From the NCBI RefSeq assembly GCF_014805685.1, contig NC_060896.1, positions 14,854,889-14,918,888 on the forward strand: DNA of 64,000 nucleotides. Reading direction: 5' to 3'. This document shows, piece by piece, positions 10,131-22,119 of this stretch; within the stretch, counting starts at the first letter, position 1; every line of letters begins with the position of its first letter. This DNA is from Silurus meridionalis (taxonomy: Eukaryota; Chordata; Actinopteri; Siluriformes; Siluridae). The notes beneath the pieces are model-generated. The model was not told where the DNA came from. It ran no database searches and was given only the letters and a program-made list of their open reading frames with translations. A program made the translations under genes and the position numbers.

Positions 10131-10989
10131 CAGTGGAACCCGCTTATCTCGACCTCAGTTATCTCGACAACCCTAATAAGTCGACGTTTTTGAAGTGGAA
10201 CCGCCAAATTCTCGCTTTGTCTTAGCATTTTTTAATCGGTTATGTCGATTCTTTTATGTCGCCGAACCCTGATATCTCGAGCACAAGGGGGGAAAAATGT
10301 GCCATTTAACGTCGGTTATCTCGGTGTAGCCGCAGAAGAACTCGCGGAAGTGGCGAAAAATTAAGACTTACAGCTGCTACAGGTGTTGTATTGTGTACTG
10401 GTGAATCTCTGCTGTTAGTTAGTGCACATATGCCTTTTGTTGTTAAATGTTATGTGATAAACGGGATGAGGAGCAGAAGCATAGAATGAACCTTTGCAGG
10501 ATCGGGGGGGAATCCGCTCTGCGCTTTGGGAAGAAAAGAGCAGCCGTTGAGAGAGTGCCGGTGGGAAGGCACGTACCGGGATACACATTAGCGATAACAA
10601 CGACCGCCGTGAACCAACATATACCAACAAACGACATATGTGCGCGATTGAAGCCGGGAGCTTCAGAGAAAGCAGCCGAGAAAGCACCTGACACGCTGAA
10701 GGGGGCCGAAGGGGGCGTGGCAGGTGGATTCCTGAGAGATTAAAAAAGGACTGTATGTATTTTTATAGCATGCCTTCATCAAACAAATCGCGGCAACGCT
10801 GTTGTGTAAAAAAACCCTTTAAAAACACGTGCATGCACAATCTCATTTATTAACGCACATCATGTACATAAAGAAATTTCAAGCACGTTAATATATTGCC
10901 GCCATTTTGATTTTCGTTTATCTCGATCATTGGTTATCTCGATGCTTTTTGGCGACCCCCTAGGACATCGACATAACCGGGTTCCACTG
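10131..10989 (+). mobile_element. Tigger/pogo-like non-autonomous element, copy 1
   Basis: Begins CAGTGGAACCCGCTTATCTC and ends CGGGTTCCACTG with TA on both sides, the target-site and terminal pattern of the pogo/Tigger branch of Tc1/mariner. Both ends carry several 10-mers centred on TCGA (TTATCTCGAC, AAGTCGACG, TATGTCGATT). The interior is GC-rich. ORFs up to 98 codons are not preserved in the sister copies at 51814-52743 and 62636-63592, so I regard it as non-coding. About 70 bp in the interior are missing relative to copy 3. Confidence 0.82.
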
Positions 10990-11084
10990 TAGTAAGATTT
11001 TGATATATGTGTAATTTTTTTTTTTTTTTTTTTTAAGATGGTCCATTGTGCCCTAAATCAGAAAGGTGGGCGAGATGCTAGTCA

Positions 11085-11120
11085 AATCAAAATTCACATT
11101 TTTTTTTTGTCACATACACA

Positions 11121-11123
<3 letters not shown>
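11085..11123 (-). mobile_element. Short L2-like LINE 3' end
   Basis: GTCAAATCAAAATTCACATT...TGTCACATACACATTCATA is the complement of the 3' terminus (TGTGTATATGACAAATAAAATT) of the LINE at 23448-24860. Confidence 0.45.

Positions 11124-11124
<1 letters not shown>

Positions 11125-11183
<59 letters not shown>
11125..11183. repeat. (TA)n microsatellite
   Basis: Pure TA array directly 5' of the RTE element. Confidence 0.97.
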
Positions 11184-11186
<3 letters not shown>

Positions 11187-11199
11187 GATATATATATAG

Positions 11200-13437
11200 A
11201 ATGACTCTGTGAAGAATGAAGATCATAGGGTGACGTATAAGAGTGGAGGAAGGTGCACACAGGTGGACTATGTGCTATGCAGGAGATGCAACCTGAAGGA
11301 GATTGGAGACTGTAAGGTGTTGGCAGGGGACAGTGTAGCTAGACAGCATCGGATGGTGGTCTGTAGGATGGTTTTGGAGGCGAAGAAGAAGAGGAGGAGA
11401 GTGAGGACTGAAAGAAGAATAAGATGGTGGAAACTGAAGGAGGAAGAGTGTAGTGAGGTTCAGGGAAGAGGTCAGACAGAGGCTCGGTGGTGTTGAAGAG
11501 GTGTTGGATGATTGGGCAACTACTGCAGGAGTGATGAGGGAGGCAGCTAGAAAAGTACTTGGTGTGACATCTGGAAATAGAAAGCAAGACAAGGAGACGT
11601 GGTGGTGGAATGAGGAAGTGCAGGAGAGCATAAGGAGAAAGAGGTTGGCAAAACAGAAGTGGGATAGACAGAGTGATGAGAAAAGTAGGCAGGAGTACAA
11701 GGAGATGCGGCAGCAGGTAAAGAGGATGTGGCGAAAGCCAAGGAAAAGGCATATGAGGAGCTGTATGAGAGGTTGGACACTAAGGAAGGAGAAAAGGATT
11801 TATACCGATTGGCCAGGCAGAGGGACCGAGCTGGGAAGGATGTACTGCAAGTTAGAGCAGTAAAGGATGGAGAGGAAATGTGTTGACTAGTGAGGAGAGT
11901 GTGTTGAGAAGGTGGAGGGAGTATTTTGAGCAGCTGATGAATGAGGAAAATCAGAGAGAGAAGGTTGGATGATGTGGAGTTGGTGAAGCAGGATGTAGAT
12001 AGGATTAGTAAGGAGGAAGTGAGAGCAGCGATTAAGAGGATGAAGAGTGGAAAGTCGGTTGGACCAGATGACATACCGGTAGAAGCGTGGAGATGTTTAG
12101 GAGAGATGGCAGTGGGTTTTGACCAGGTTGTTTAACAGGATTTTGGAAGGTGAGAAGATGCCTGAGGAATGGAGAAGAAGTATGCTGGTACCGATCTTTA
12201 AGCATAAAGGAAATGTGCAGTCTTGCAGTAACTACAGGGGAATTAAGTTGATCAGTCACACCATGAAGTTATGGGAAAGAGTAGTGGAAGCCAGGCTAAG
12301 AGAAGAGGTGACCATCTGTGAGCAACAGTATGGTTTCATGCCGAGGAAGAGCACCACAGATGCCTTATTTGCTTTGAGGATGTTGATGGAGAAGTATAGA
12401 GAAGGACAGAAGGAATTGCATTGTATATTTTTGGATTTAGAGAAAGCGTACGACAGAGTGCCAAGAGAGGAATTGTGGTATTGTATGAGGAAGTCAGGTG
12501 TGTCAGAGAAGTATGTGAGGGTGGTGCAGGACAGTGTGACGGCAGTGAAGTGTGCAGTAGGTACGACAGACTGGTTCAGGGTGAAGGTTGGACTGCATCA
12601 AGGATCGGCCCTGAGCCCTTTCCTGTTTGCAGTGGTGATAGACAGGTTGATGGATGAGGTGTTTGTGGATGATATTGTGATTTGTGGTAAGAGTAGGGAG
12701 CAGGTTGAGAAGAGCCTGGAGAGGTGGAGATATGCATTGGAGAGAAGGGGAATGAGAGTCAGTAGAAGTAAGACTGAGTACATGTGTGTGAATGAGAGGG
12801 AGGGCAGTGGAGTGATGTGGTTGCAGGGAGAAGAGCTGGAAAAGGTGGAGGAGTTCAGGTACCTGGGGTCAACAGTGCAAAGTAATGAAGAGTGTGTTAG
12901 AGAAGTAAAGAAAAGAGTGCAGACAGGGTGGAGTGGGTGGAGAAGAGTGACAGGAGTGATTTGTGATAGTAGGGTATCTGCAAGAATGAAAGGGAAAGTT
13001 TATAGGACTGTGGTGAGACCTGCGATGTTGTATGGATTAGAGACAGTGGCATTGAGTAAAAGACAGGAGATGGAGCTGGAGGTAGCAAAGCTGAAGATGT
13101 TAAGGTTTTCGTTGGGAGTGACAAGGATGGACAAGATTAGAAATGAGTTTATTAGAGGGATGTAGGATGTTTTGGTGACAAGGTGAGGGAGGCGAGATGG
13201 TTTGGACATGTGCAAAGGAGGAACATGAATTATATTGGTAGAAGAATGTTGAGGATGGAGCCACTAGGTAGGAGGAAAAGAGGAAGGCCAAGGAGGAGGT
13301 TCATGGATGTGGTGAGGGAAGACATGCAGGTAGTTGGTGTGAAAGAGGCAGATGTAGAGGACAGGGTGGTATGGAGACGGATGATCCGCTGTGGCGACCC
13401 CTAATGGGAGCAGCCGAAAGAAGAAGAAGAAGAAGAC
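11200..13437 (+). mobile_element. RTE-type non-LTR retrotransposon, 5'-truncated and frameshifted
   Basis: The sequence starts inside the C-terminal part of the endonuclease (11209-11496: STQVDY-like motif, then SVARQHRMVVCRMVL) and runs through the linker (11453-11863, 11941-12135) into reverse transcriptase (12119-13165: [55 protein letters not shown]) and the C-terminal domain (13183-13404: [16 protein letters not shown]). It is spread over three frames with at least four frameshifts. Compared with the copy at 57.9 kb, 27 nt just before the VDD catalytic motif and 12 nt around 12532 are deleted. It ends with GCAGCCGAAAG and (AAG)n, the RTE-style tail. The endonuclease start is absent, as is usual for 5'-truncated insertions. 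Inactive. Confidence 0.9.
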
Positions 13438-13447
13438 AGTATATACA

Positions 13448-13448
<1 letters not shown>

Positions 13449-13520
<72 letters not shown>
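13449..13520. repeat. (TA)n microsatellite
   Basis: TA array immediately 3' of the RTE tail; together with 11125-11183 it brackets the element. Confidence 0.97.
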
Positions 13521-13525
<5 letters not shown>

Positions 13526-14964
13526 CTCTCCCTAACTAATGCTTGCTCCTGTAAATCATTTTTATTTTTATTTAATTGTTCTTGTTGCTTATGTGCAATA
13601 GACTAGTGAATAATTTTACTCTTCCACCAATCCACGCACATACAAGTTTATTACTGCATCAGATCCGCATTTTCTGACCTTTTTTGTCGGTGCAACCAGA
13701 TTTTGTTAAGGTCGCACTATTGTGACCACGTTATTGCCTTATAAGCACTGCCATTTCTGTTATATGAGAAACATCAAATGGCAATCGAAACAAAAGTGGA
13801 CCGAAAAAGCGTTACTCATTTTGACTGCGCAGTGTAAACAGTTTATCAGCATAGACAGCGCAGTGCCAGCACAAGCTCTAAGGCCAAACTAAGTGACACT
13901 GTTACTACCAATAATCTTGTATCAACAGTGGTTACAAAATGGGGTTAATGGATCTGGTGAAAAAGCGTTTTAATTCACCACAGAATGCTCATTAGAAGCA
14001 TCTGAAATTCAATAATTATAGAATTATTGTCTGATCAACCAGCATTGCCAACTGTAGAAGTTAGTGGTGCCAGTGCCACTGCTCTCAAAAGTTAGTCAGG
14101 AAAAATCCACTCCCCCATCAAATCTTGGCTTGCTTCTTGCCTCACAGCAGTCCCAGCAGGAGTGTAGGCCCCTATATTAAAGCTGTTTAGATTGTCACTG
14201 TAAATAATAAACATTATAATGTTCCATATACCAAACAGAGAGACAGTAAACTTTGTTCTGGTAAGATGTTACGTTTACAAAAGCAGATTTATGTAGATTA
14301 TGGTGACGCCAATAAGGAGGAGAGAGACAGGCTCATACAGAGATCCACCAAGCAGAGAGGTTTGACAAACAGTTACTGAGTCTGGACAGGGTTATGGTTA
14401 AAATATTTGTTTATTAGACATTTCGAGCTTTCTATTAATATATTTATTATGTCTGTCAGGCAAGTATTCACTGAGATACATGTTGTTTTATTTATGTGTC
14501 TGAAGAGAAATGACAGTGACGGCAGAAAGCGCAGCCTGTATGATTTCTTTTTTTTTACAAAAGCATAGCATTTTGTTGTTATTATGAGTGTGTACAAACA
14601 AAAAAGTAGATCCTTTACAGATTTGAATGATGTATTGCTCATATCTGTACGATCAAAAAAGACAGAGTAATTTAAGTTCGGTGTAATGAAGAAAAAGATT
14701 CATAAAATGCGCAGTGCGTTAATAAAATTAATGCCGTTAAAATGAATTTATGTAACACAAGGAAATGAGTAAAGGAACATCTTTTGGTTAGAGATTGCTT
14801 CCTTGATGGCATGCTACCTATACTAGACTGAATAAATTAAGACAATGATTAAGATTGATCCAACTGAAATTCTACATCAAACTACATAACTATAAATAAA
14901 TGTATTTAATTAGGGTGGAATCTGAGTTGAGGCAGTCTGTAAATTATTGCAGTATATCGAATAA
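13521..14964. other. No feature seen
   Basis: AT-rich, no recognisable exon or repeat. Confidence 0.5.
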
Positions 14965-15250
14965 ATGTATAGTGCCAACAGTAAAGTTTGGTTTAAGAAG
15001 GATAATAGTCTGATTTTGTTTTTCAGGGTTTGGGTTAATTAATACTACTGAGGGGTAATGCTTTCTGCTACAGCATACATGTTCATGTTAGAAATGTGTA
15101 TGCTTCCACTTTTGTGGCAACAGTTTTGGAATTCCTATTCCTGTTCCAGCATGACTGTGCTCCTGTACATAAAACAAAATGTCCACAAAGTTATTTGTAG
15201 AATGTGTGAAGAAAAACTGGTGAAGATAAGCAGAATTTTAATTAACTGAG
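14965..15250 (+). mobile_element. Tc1-like transposase fragment
   Basis: Shares GCCAACAGTAAAGTTTGG with 4055-4146 and continues through a degraded GGCAATGCTxxCTGCTACAGC region to TTCCTGTTCCAGCATGACTG, the DNA counterpart of the FQHDxAP catalytic region of fish Tc1 transposases. Truncated on both sides. Confidence 0.65.
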
Positions 15251-15899
15251 CAAGTGCTCTCTTAATTTTCACACTTGAGTTTTACTTTTCAGTTATTATA
15301 CACAGCAAACATTTTTTTTTGTAAATGAAGCAGGTTATTTTAAAGAAGTGAAACGTTCTAAGGAAAGATTGTTCTCCTGTAGCAAATCAAGTATATTTTT
15401 TTATTCCTGTAGTATGTTCAAGCTTAAATCACAAGGTGCTTTACAACGCAATACAGTATGACAACATTTTAGCAATAATATTGATGATAATTAAACAGAA
15501 ATAAAATAGAAATGTATAAACAGCAGATATATGAAGATGACAATTCATAAATATACAATATCGGACTAGCAGGTGTCACCAAATGCATTACAACAAAGCA
15601 ACAGTATACAACTGTTTACAAAAGAATTAAGAGTTACTACGCTAATAATATTATTACACTTTTACATCATGTTTTAACATATTCAGTATTTTACTACATG
15701 AAAAATCCAGGCTCACTAACATGATGGATAGCAGAATAACAATTAAAAAAGATACAGTACATTATAAACAATAAGACTGTAAAGTTACTGTATAAAGCCA
15801 TAAGTAGGATAGGTCAATGTACTGAATAATGCATTAAATTTGAAAAACAATTTTGTATAATAGTAAAAGAAGATTATTGTGAGAAACATTTATATGTAC
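15251..15899 (-). other. Probable 3' UTR of receptor copy 2
   Basis: AT-rich sequence downstream of the receptor stop codon. A minus-strand AATAAA at 15400-15405 could end the transcript, giving a UTR of about 500 nt. No coding potential is seen. Confidence 0.4.
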
Positions 15900-16883
15900 T
15901 CAATTTGTCACAGTAATCTCTGTGCTGGTTTCCTTTTCTTGGTAACGACTCTTTTTCTTGAAGATCCCTGATGCAGCTGCATACAAAAAGGGGTTCACAC
16001 AGCAGTTAAGTATAGATACAGTTTTGCTCAAATCGCCTGTTGCTCTACGAATCAGTTTCAGTTGGGCATAGAGATCTGGAGATGCTGTCTTCGTCAGAGT
16101 AGTAGCAATGTCAATTATATTGATGATATGTACCGGTGTCCAGAAAAGAAAGAAAACTGTGACAATACTGATCACAAGCCTTCTCATTCTTGCCTTCTTT
16201 TCCTTAATATTTTTACCTCCTTGTAGCTGTGTCTTGCATATCCAGCAGTAAGATGCAGCGATAATGGTGAAAGGCAGAACATATCCAAACAGGACTTCGA
16301 GCACAAGAACTGCCACCTTTCCAGAGGTTGATGTTATGGTCCTCTGGCACCTTAAAGATCCCCTCTTGAACTGGACATTTTGAATGAAAAGTATGGGCAA
16401 AGCAAAAACTGTGGCTAAACCCCAGAGCCCAATTATGAGTAAACGTCTACGAGCTTTCTGCAGTCTTTCCAGTGCACCAAGATCAGGAACTTTTGACTTA
16501 ATTGTGTGATAGTGATGTGCAGCCATCAAGGTCACAATCAACACACTACCATACATAGCACAGTAAACTAGATACATCAGAATCTTGCATGACCAAAGGC
16601 CAAAAGTCCATCCATTCAGCAGAGCAGAAACTCCAAAAGGAGCAAAACTGAGGACCAAAGAATCAGATATAGCCAAGTTCAGCATTAGCTTCAGCGTGAA
16701 GCTCATACGTTTGTTCCACTGACGAACAATGGCAATGATGACTGCAATGTTGCTGGGCAATCCAACCAAGCAGAATATGCCAAGAAATACTGCAGCACCT
16801 ACCTGTTTGGAACCCATGGTTCCATTTGTGTTAAATAAATCAGAGTCAAAACTCTGATTTACACTAATGTTCAGATGATCCAT
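15900..16883 (-). CDS. LTB4R-like class A G-protein-coupled receptor, copy 2 (complete)
   Basis: Single-exon ORF of 327 residues from an ATG at 16881-16883; the frame is open further 5' but has no upstream ATG, so MDHLNIS is the likely start. The N-terminus has three N-glycosylation sequons (NIS, NQS, NGT). Seven hydrophobic segments follow: TM1 with GLPSN, TM2 with LNLAISD, Cys99 and Cys179 for the extracellular disulfide, TM6 FFLFWTP, TM7 NPFLY at 297-301. WTFGLWSC and MYGSVLIVTLM resemble leukotriene B4 receptors most closely among the families I know; C-terminal tail short. Odd: the DRY position reads His-His-Tyr (residues 123-125). Expected role: plasma-membrane receptor for a lipid mediator or chemoattractant on leukocytes. 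Ligand and coupling are inferred; other chemoattractant-type receptors remain possible. It is a near twin of copy 1. Confidence 0.88.
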   Translation of the reverse strand: MDHLNISVNQSFDSDLFNTNGTMGSKQVGAAVFLGIFCLVGLPSNIAVIIAIVRQWNKRMSFTLKLMLNLAISDSLVLSFAPFGVSALLNGWTFGLWSCKILMYLVYCAMYGSVLIVTLMAAHHYHTIKSKVPDLGALERLQKARRRLLIIGLWGLATVFALPILFIQNVQFKRGSLRCQRTITSTSGKVAVLVLEVLFGYVLPFTIIAASYCWICKTQLQGGKNIKEKKARMRRLVISIVTVFFLFWTPVHIINIIDIATTLTKTASPDLYAQLKLIRRATGDLSKTVSILNCCVNPFLYAAASGIFKKKSRYQEKETSTEITVTN

Positions 16884-17320
16884 GATCAAGCAATTGCAAG
16901 TTAGTTTCAGAGTGGAGCTTGAAACCACAGTTGTTCCCTTTGAAAATTGTGCATGTATGCTAAAACCCAGGCAAATGTACTGATTGTGTAAAGCTTTGAG
17001 TAAGCGTTCTTTCTAAACCGAAACTTCCTTACGCACACAAAAAAATAGACCAAAAAAAAAATATTTCTTTCTTGAGAAAATAAAACCAAAATGTTATACT
17101 TATATAACAAATTAAAGTTAACTAATTTATGTTAATATATATTAATCCAATGTTTGAAAAATAATAAAATTTCTAAATTTCTAACACACATTACAATCAT
17201 CTTTTAAGTTGTTGATGAGTGTTAAATCTTGTTCTGGTTACTTTGTGTTGCAAAGTTCTGGGAAATCTACAAAGATGTTGTAATGAGCTGATCTAACAAA
17301 TTATAAGGAGGTGACTTTCT
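16884..17320. other. 5' flank of receptor copy 2
   Basis: Non-coding; aligns in patches with 767-1510 upstream of copy 1 (for example TTACTTTGTGTTGCAAAGTT near 17238 against AACTTTGTGTTGCAAAGTTT near 1440). Much more diverged than the coding parts. Confidence 0.6.
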
Positions 17321-17639
17321 ATACTAATACAAATGCATTAATAGCCCATAATGATGTGTTCATAATCTTAGAAAAAGCCAAAGTACTTTAAAATATATTT
17401 TACCAATGATACCCAGGACATTGTAAGACATAATGCAAAACCCTTCAAAAATATATTAGAATAGAAATTAGACAAAATAGAAAAAGAAAAAAAAAAACAA
17501 AAAAACATTAACTGCAGTAGGGATGGCTCGATACCATAATTTTGGTTTTGGTACAATACCTGAATGTAATAACCAGCTTTAAAAGATAAGTGAATTTAAA
17601 ACAATTTTATTAAAAAATAATATTACAGTATTAAATGCC

Positions 17640-19002
17640 TTTGTATTAAAAAACCTACAGGGAACGCTACAGGGAACAAAATAAATAATTGTATGGAGAG
17701 ACCAGTCGTCTGCATTGCTCAGGAGGGATTCTGGCCCATTCTTCCACACAAATGGTCTTTAAATCTTGAAGGTTCCTTGGGCCTCTTTTATGAACTTTGA
17801 TCTTCAGTTCTCTCCATAGATTTTGTAAGGGATTTAAGTCAGGTGATTGACTGGGCCATTCAAGCAACTTGATTTTCTTTCTTTGAAACCACTTCATTGT
17901 TTCCTTGGCCTTGTGTTTGGGATCATTGTCTTGCTGAAATGTCCACCCTCTTTTCATTTTCAGCTTTCTGGTAGATGGCAGCAGATTTTTATACAGAATG
18001 TCCCAGTACATTTCTCCATTCATCCTGCCTTCAATAATATGAAGTCTGCCAGTACCCCTTGCCCCAAACTTAACTGTTGGTATAGTGTTCTTGGAGTGGT
18101 GGGCAGTGCCATTTCTTCTCCAAAAATGGTGTGTAGAATGACTCCCAAAAAATTAGATTTTGCTTTCATCTGACCATACTATAGTCTCCCTATAATCCAC
18201 AGGCTTCTCCAAATGCTCTTTCGCAAACTTTAACCAAGCCTCAACATGCTTTTTGTTCAGAAATGGAGTCTTCCGTGGTGAGCGTGCATGGATGCCATGG
18301 CGGTTCAGTGCATTGCTTAGTTTTCTTTGAAACAACAGCACCTGCTGATGCAAGGTCTTCCTGAAGTTCTGCTCGAGTGGTTCTTGGCGCTTGGCGAACT
18401 CTCCTGTTTATTCTTTGGACTCCTTGGACAGGGATCTTACGTGGAGCACCTGATCGTGGCCGGTTTATGGTGAACTGATGCTCTTTCCATTTCCGGATAA
18501 TGGCCCCCACAGTGCTCACAGGAACATTCAGCATTCTGGAAATGCGCCTATAACCATTCCCATTAAAAATGCTTTTCAACGATAAGATTACGAAGATCTT
18601 GAGAGAGTTCTTTGCTTTTACCCATCATGAAGTCTTTCCTGTGTGCCTCCTGGGTAATGAGAAGCCTTTATAGGCCATCAATTAGGAGTAAAGCAGCTGA
18701 TATCAATTAGTACTGATAGGTGGCAAGGTTTCACTCTCAATGCTGACAGATTTCAGGTGATCTCCTGGCTTTCTATGCCATTTTGCACCTTGTTATCTTC
18801 ATGTGTTCAATACTTATTCCCTGTGTCATTTCACTTTATTTATTATGACTCAACTTGTATACTTAAATGTTCTGATTTCTTTGTATGAATTCAATATTTG
18901 GCTTGATGGCTACATCTGGTGGAAATTTTGTGTCAATAGCCCACTTAAAAATCCCCTTACTGATAAAAATGCTGATGTGTCAAATACTTATTTTCCCCGC
19001 TG
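17640..19002 (-). mobile_element. Tc1-like DNA transposon with dead transposase
   Basis: The right inverted repeat is clear (TGTCAAATACTTATTTTCCC to 19002, inner repeat TTCAATACTTATTCCCTGTG near 18805); the left end is degraded or truncated. The transposase is on the minus strand in broken frames: helix-turn-helix part 18241-18579 (GNGYRRISRMLNVPVSTVGA, IRKWKEH), middle 18153-18353 (VETIVWSDES-like end) and catalytic part 17667-18023 ([17 protein letters not shown]). The third catalytic residue, Glu of the DD34E triad, is Gln (codon 17823-17825, motif PLQNLW). Inactive on both counts. Confidence 0.88.
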
Positions 19003-19275
19003 TATATTTGATTTAGAATATAGTAAGTCATTTAAGACCCATCAAAATGAAATCTCTGCAACTAAGACAGTTAATTATTTAAAAAAATCATTAACTTAAA
19101 GAATAATGCAAAAGTTTAACAAATTCAAACTTAGATAAAGGATACATGTTACCTCATTTTAAAAGCGGATTTAGTGTAACATAAGTCTATTTTGAAAGTC
19201 AGGAAGGTGTGGTCATAAGGCAGTTCTAAGCAATTGCCAATGTTTTAGTCCACTTCACTGTGTTTTACTGGTGTG

Positions 19276-19629
19276 CAGTGATGGTACACAAACCATTTTT
19301 TGAGTTAAAATAAAGATACAGTATGTAAAATATTACTTCAGAAAAAGTAAAAGTGCTCCCTTTAAATGTTCACTTGAATAAAAGTACAAAAGTATTTGCC
19401 TTTAAATGTACTTAGGTATCCAAAGTACTATGATTTATTATGGCTACAATGTTTCTATTATAATTTTTGCCACAAGACTCTTACTCAATTAACTCAGTGA
19501 ATAACCCTAATGTTACTGTTAGCACACCAATCTATTAATAAAAAGCTATAAATTAGTGAAACACTCATTGATATTTGAGAAAAAGCTATTTAAGTAAAAT
19601 TACATTTACTCTGTTACTGTCCATTACTA
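19276..19629. mobile_element. Short non-autonomous hAT element (copy A)
   Basis: Starts CAGTGATGGTACACAAACC and ends GTCCATTACTA. Flanks CTGGTGTG (19268-19275) and CTGATGTG (19630-19637) match 7 of 8. Shares AAGTACTATGANTTATTATGG with the larger relative at 46444-47175. Confidence 0.7.
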
Positions 19630-19637
19630 CTGATGTG

Positions 19638-20423
19638 GCATATTACACCACAGCATGCTTCATAACACAGTCCAACTTATAGATAATATTTATTGCCAAA
19701 TTCTGACAATTTGTTGTTGCAAAATCCATTTAAAAAAATCACCATTATGAAGCAGTGTTTATTGCACACAGTCAGCCACAAATTCTTGGGAGAAGATACG
19801 GCTAACTAATAGAAACAGCATTATTCAGCTCCTTACATTTGTCATTCTTGAACACACAATGCATCAAAAAATTATAGTGCTTAGAAGAAATAAAATCGAA
19901 TCATTAAAAACCTAACAAATTTTGACAGTTAAATAAAAGAGCTAGAGCAATAAAACAATAAATCAGAAACAGTAGCAAATATTTTACATTGAAATGTGTT
20001 GTAAAATCAGTCACAAGTAAATAACTACAAATCTGACTAATCAAATTTTCCACTATGTATATATTCAAACTGCAAGATATATAAAATCATGTCCACATGC
20101 TGACTATTGCTAAAAAGTGAATTTGCATATATTTAATAGCTAATTTTAATTAGATATTCTAATTAATATTAACATTGCTAAGCCATGAAATATAATAAAT
20201 ATATCTTGATAACACAATCACTGTGAAAAGACTGTTTATTTACAGTTAAATAAAAAGCAACTTGCTACCTCTATCATTTTTGTCTGTTTTCTTGACATTA
20301 ATAATACCAGTTAGTTTATGGTACTTTGGTTATTGTGCCAAAAGATGGTGTCTTCGTCAATCTTTTCCTACTTAACGATCATTAACAGGACATTGTTTAG
20401 TGTTATTATTTACACTTATTAAG
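19638..20423. other. No feature seen
   Basis: AT-rich, no gene or clear repeat. Confidence 0.5.
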
Positions 20424-20640
20424 TCAAGTTTTTTCTATAGCGCTTTTCACAACAGACATTATCTCAAAGCAGCTTTACAGAATTTAACAGTTAAGGTGAA
20501 TGGTGTGTATTTATCCCTGATTAGCACTCATGGTGACTGTGGCAAAAAAAACCCTCCCTTAGATGTTATGAGGAGGAAACCTTGAGAGGAACCAGATTTA
20601 AAAGGGGAACCCATCCTCATTTGGGTGACTTATTAACCAC
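20424..20640 (-). repeat. Dispersed fish repeat, copy A (retroposon-like 3' part)
   Basis: AAGTCAAGTTTTTTCTATAG through GGGGAACCCATCCTCATTTG aligns closely with 48044-48240. The AAGTCAAG end resembles the complement of a (CTTGA)n retroposon tail, so the element probably reads on the minus strand. Confidence 0.6.
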
Positions 20641-21723
20641 ATCACAACTTGGACATTTGTGTTCATGTTTTTAATACACTGTTAAATTTCCATCACTGTA
20701 AGATATTTATGTTTGTAAATACCCTTTTCTTTACCAGTTCCTTGTAAATACCCCAGTTGTATAACAGTTGTTTTCATATTTACTAAGGTGTTTACACCAA
20801 ACTAACATGGTCACTGTAAACAGTGTAAAGCACACATTCTGGACTTTTCAATTATTAACAGTATTATACTTAAAATAAGGACATAGTAAGGACTATAAGG
20901 ACTAGTTTGTTGCTAATGTTCTCTGTTAATGTCCACTGGCTAGCTTGCTATTGTCTACTCTAGATGCTGTGCTGCAATTTCTGTTCAGAAATGATGCTGG
21001 AATGATTAAGTTCACTAAGAAATACTTATCTTATATTTATATGCTGTGAAATTTCAATTCAATTTAATCTTATTTGCATAAGTTTTAACAATGGCCATTG
21101 TCCCGTAGCAGTTTTACTGATTTAAATAGATTACAAATGTACATTTTAGCAAAAAGCAAAGCAAACAGAATACATGCTTTCATAAACGCATTCCCAATTT
21201 GATAACGTCACATGTTGAATATAGTCTCTGACGCCACCTAGTGACTACAGGAGACCTTTTGGAGCATGCACTATGTGCTTGGGCTACTTTCCCCTGCATC
21301 TGTAAGCCATGTACATGAGTTTAACTTGTCATTTGCTAGTTTTAGCACAGGGATGGACGAAGATGAACTAGATTATTGTGATGCTCAAATTAGATTGTAA
21401 TTAAAAATCTGAGTTTACATATGCAATATACAATAAAATATATATAAACTGCTAAAAATGTGTCTTCACTCGGTAACCCTGTCTCATGTTCAGCATAAAA
21501 TAAAATGTGGAAAATCGTCTTTAACATGTGACAAACTATTTTTTTTTCCTTATACTTTTCGTGTGTTAACAATCACATTAAATTTCTGGATAGTCTAAAT
21601 GAATAAAAGAGGCAAGCTCCACGTAGAACAGAGGTGCACAAACATTTTCCTATGAGGGGACAAACTTTTTAGTTAAGATAAAAGGGCTGTAGGCCACAAA
21701 TAAATGTTGTATTGTACCCAACG

Positions 21724-21724
<1 letters not shown>
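20641..21724. other. No feature seen
   Basis: No recognisable exon or repeat. Confidence 0.5.
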
Positions 21725-21783
<59 letters not shown>

Positions 21784-21801
21784 TTATTATTATTATTATT
21801 A
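21725..21801. repeat. (TA)n plus (TAT)n microsatellite
   Basis: TA array to 21780, then TAT units. Confidence 0.97.
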
Positions 21802-22119
21802 CTTTTTTTCAAAATATTTACAAATAAATAGAAAAAATGACTCTGTAATGAGCTTAACCAATGCAGGTTTATTTTCAAAATTCTAGTAGTGTACCTTATA
21901 GTACAAAGAAAAACAGTCGAATATATTGTACAGTACAGATCAATGCCTAATTCATTGACCTTTAAAAAGAGACATGAAGGTGATTCTTATTTTATATCCT
22001 TAAGTTTAACAAAACGCATTTGTTCTCTTTTTTTCCCTCTCTTCTCATATATATATCGCATGTTGGGCCAACTCAAGTCACGACACCCAAACCTTTTAGG
22101 CATCTGAACTAGAAGGTCG

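Noticed and set aside
10447..10743. 98-codon ORF inside the Tigger-like element
   Set aside because: The frame is not preserved in the other two copies; the overlapping ORFs on both strands follow from GC-rich sequence.
12119..13165. 348-codon ORF as a host gene
   Set aside because: It is the reverse transcriptase of an RTE LINE, flanked by frameshifted continuation and an (AAG)n tail.
17516..17575. hAT-like terminus (GGGATGGCTCGATACC)
   Set aside because: Only one degenerate end is visible; no partner end or target duplication found.
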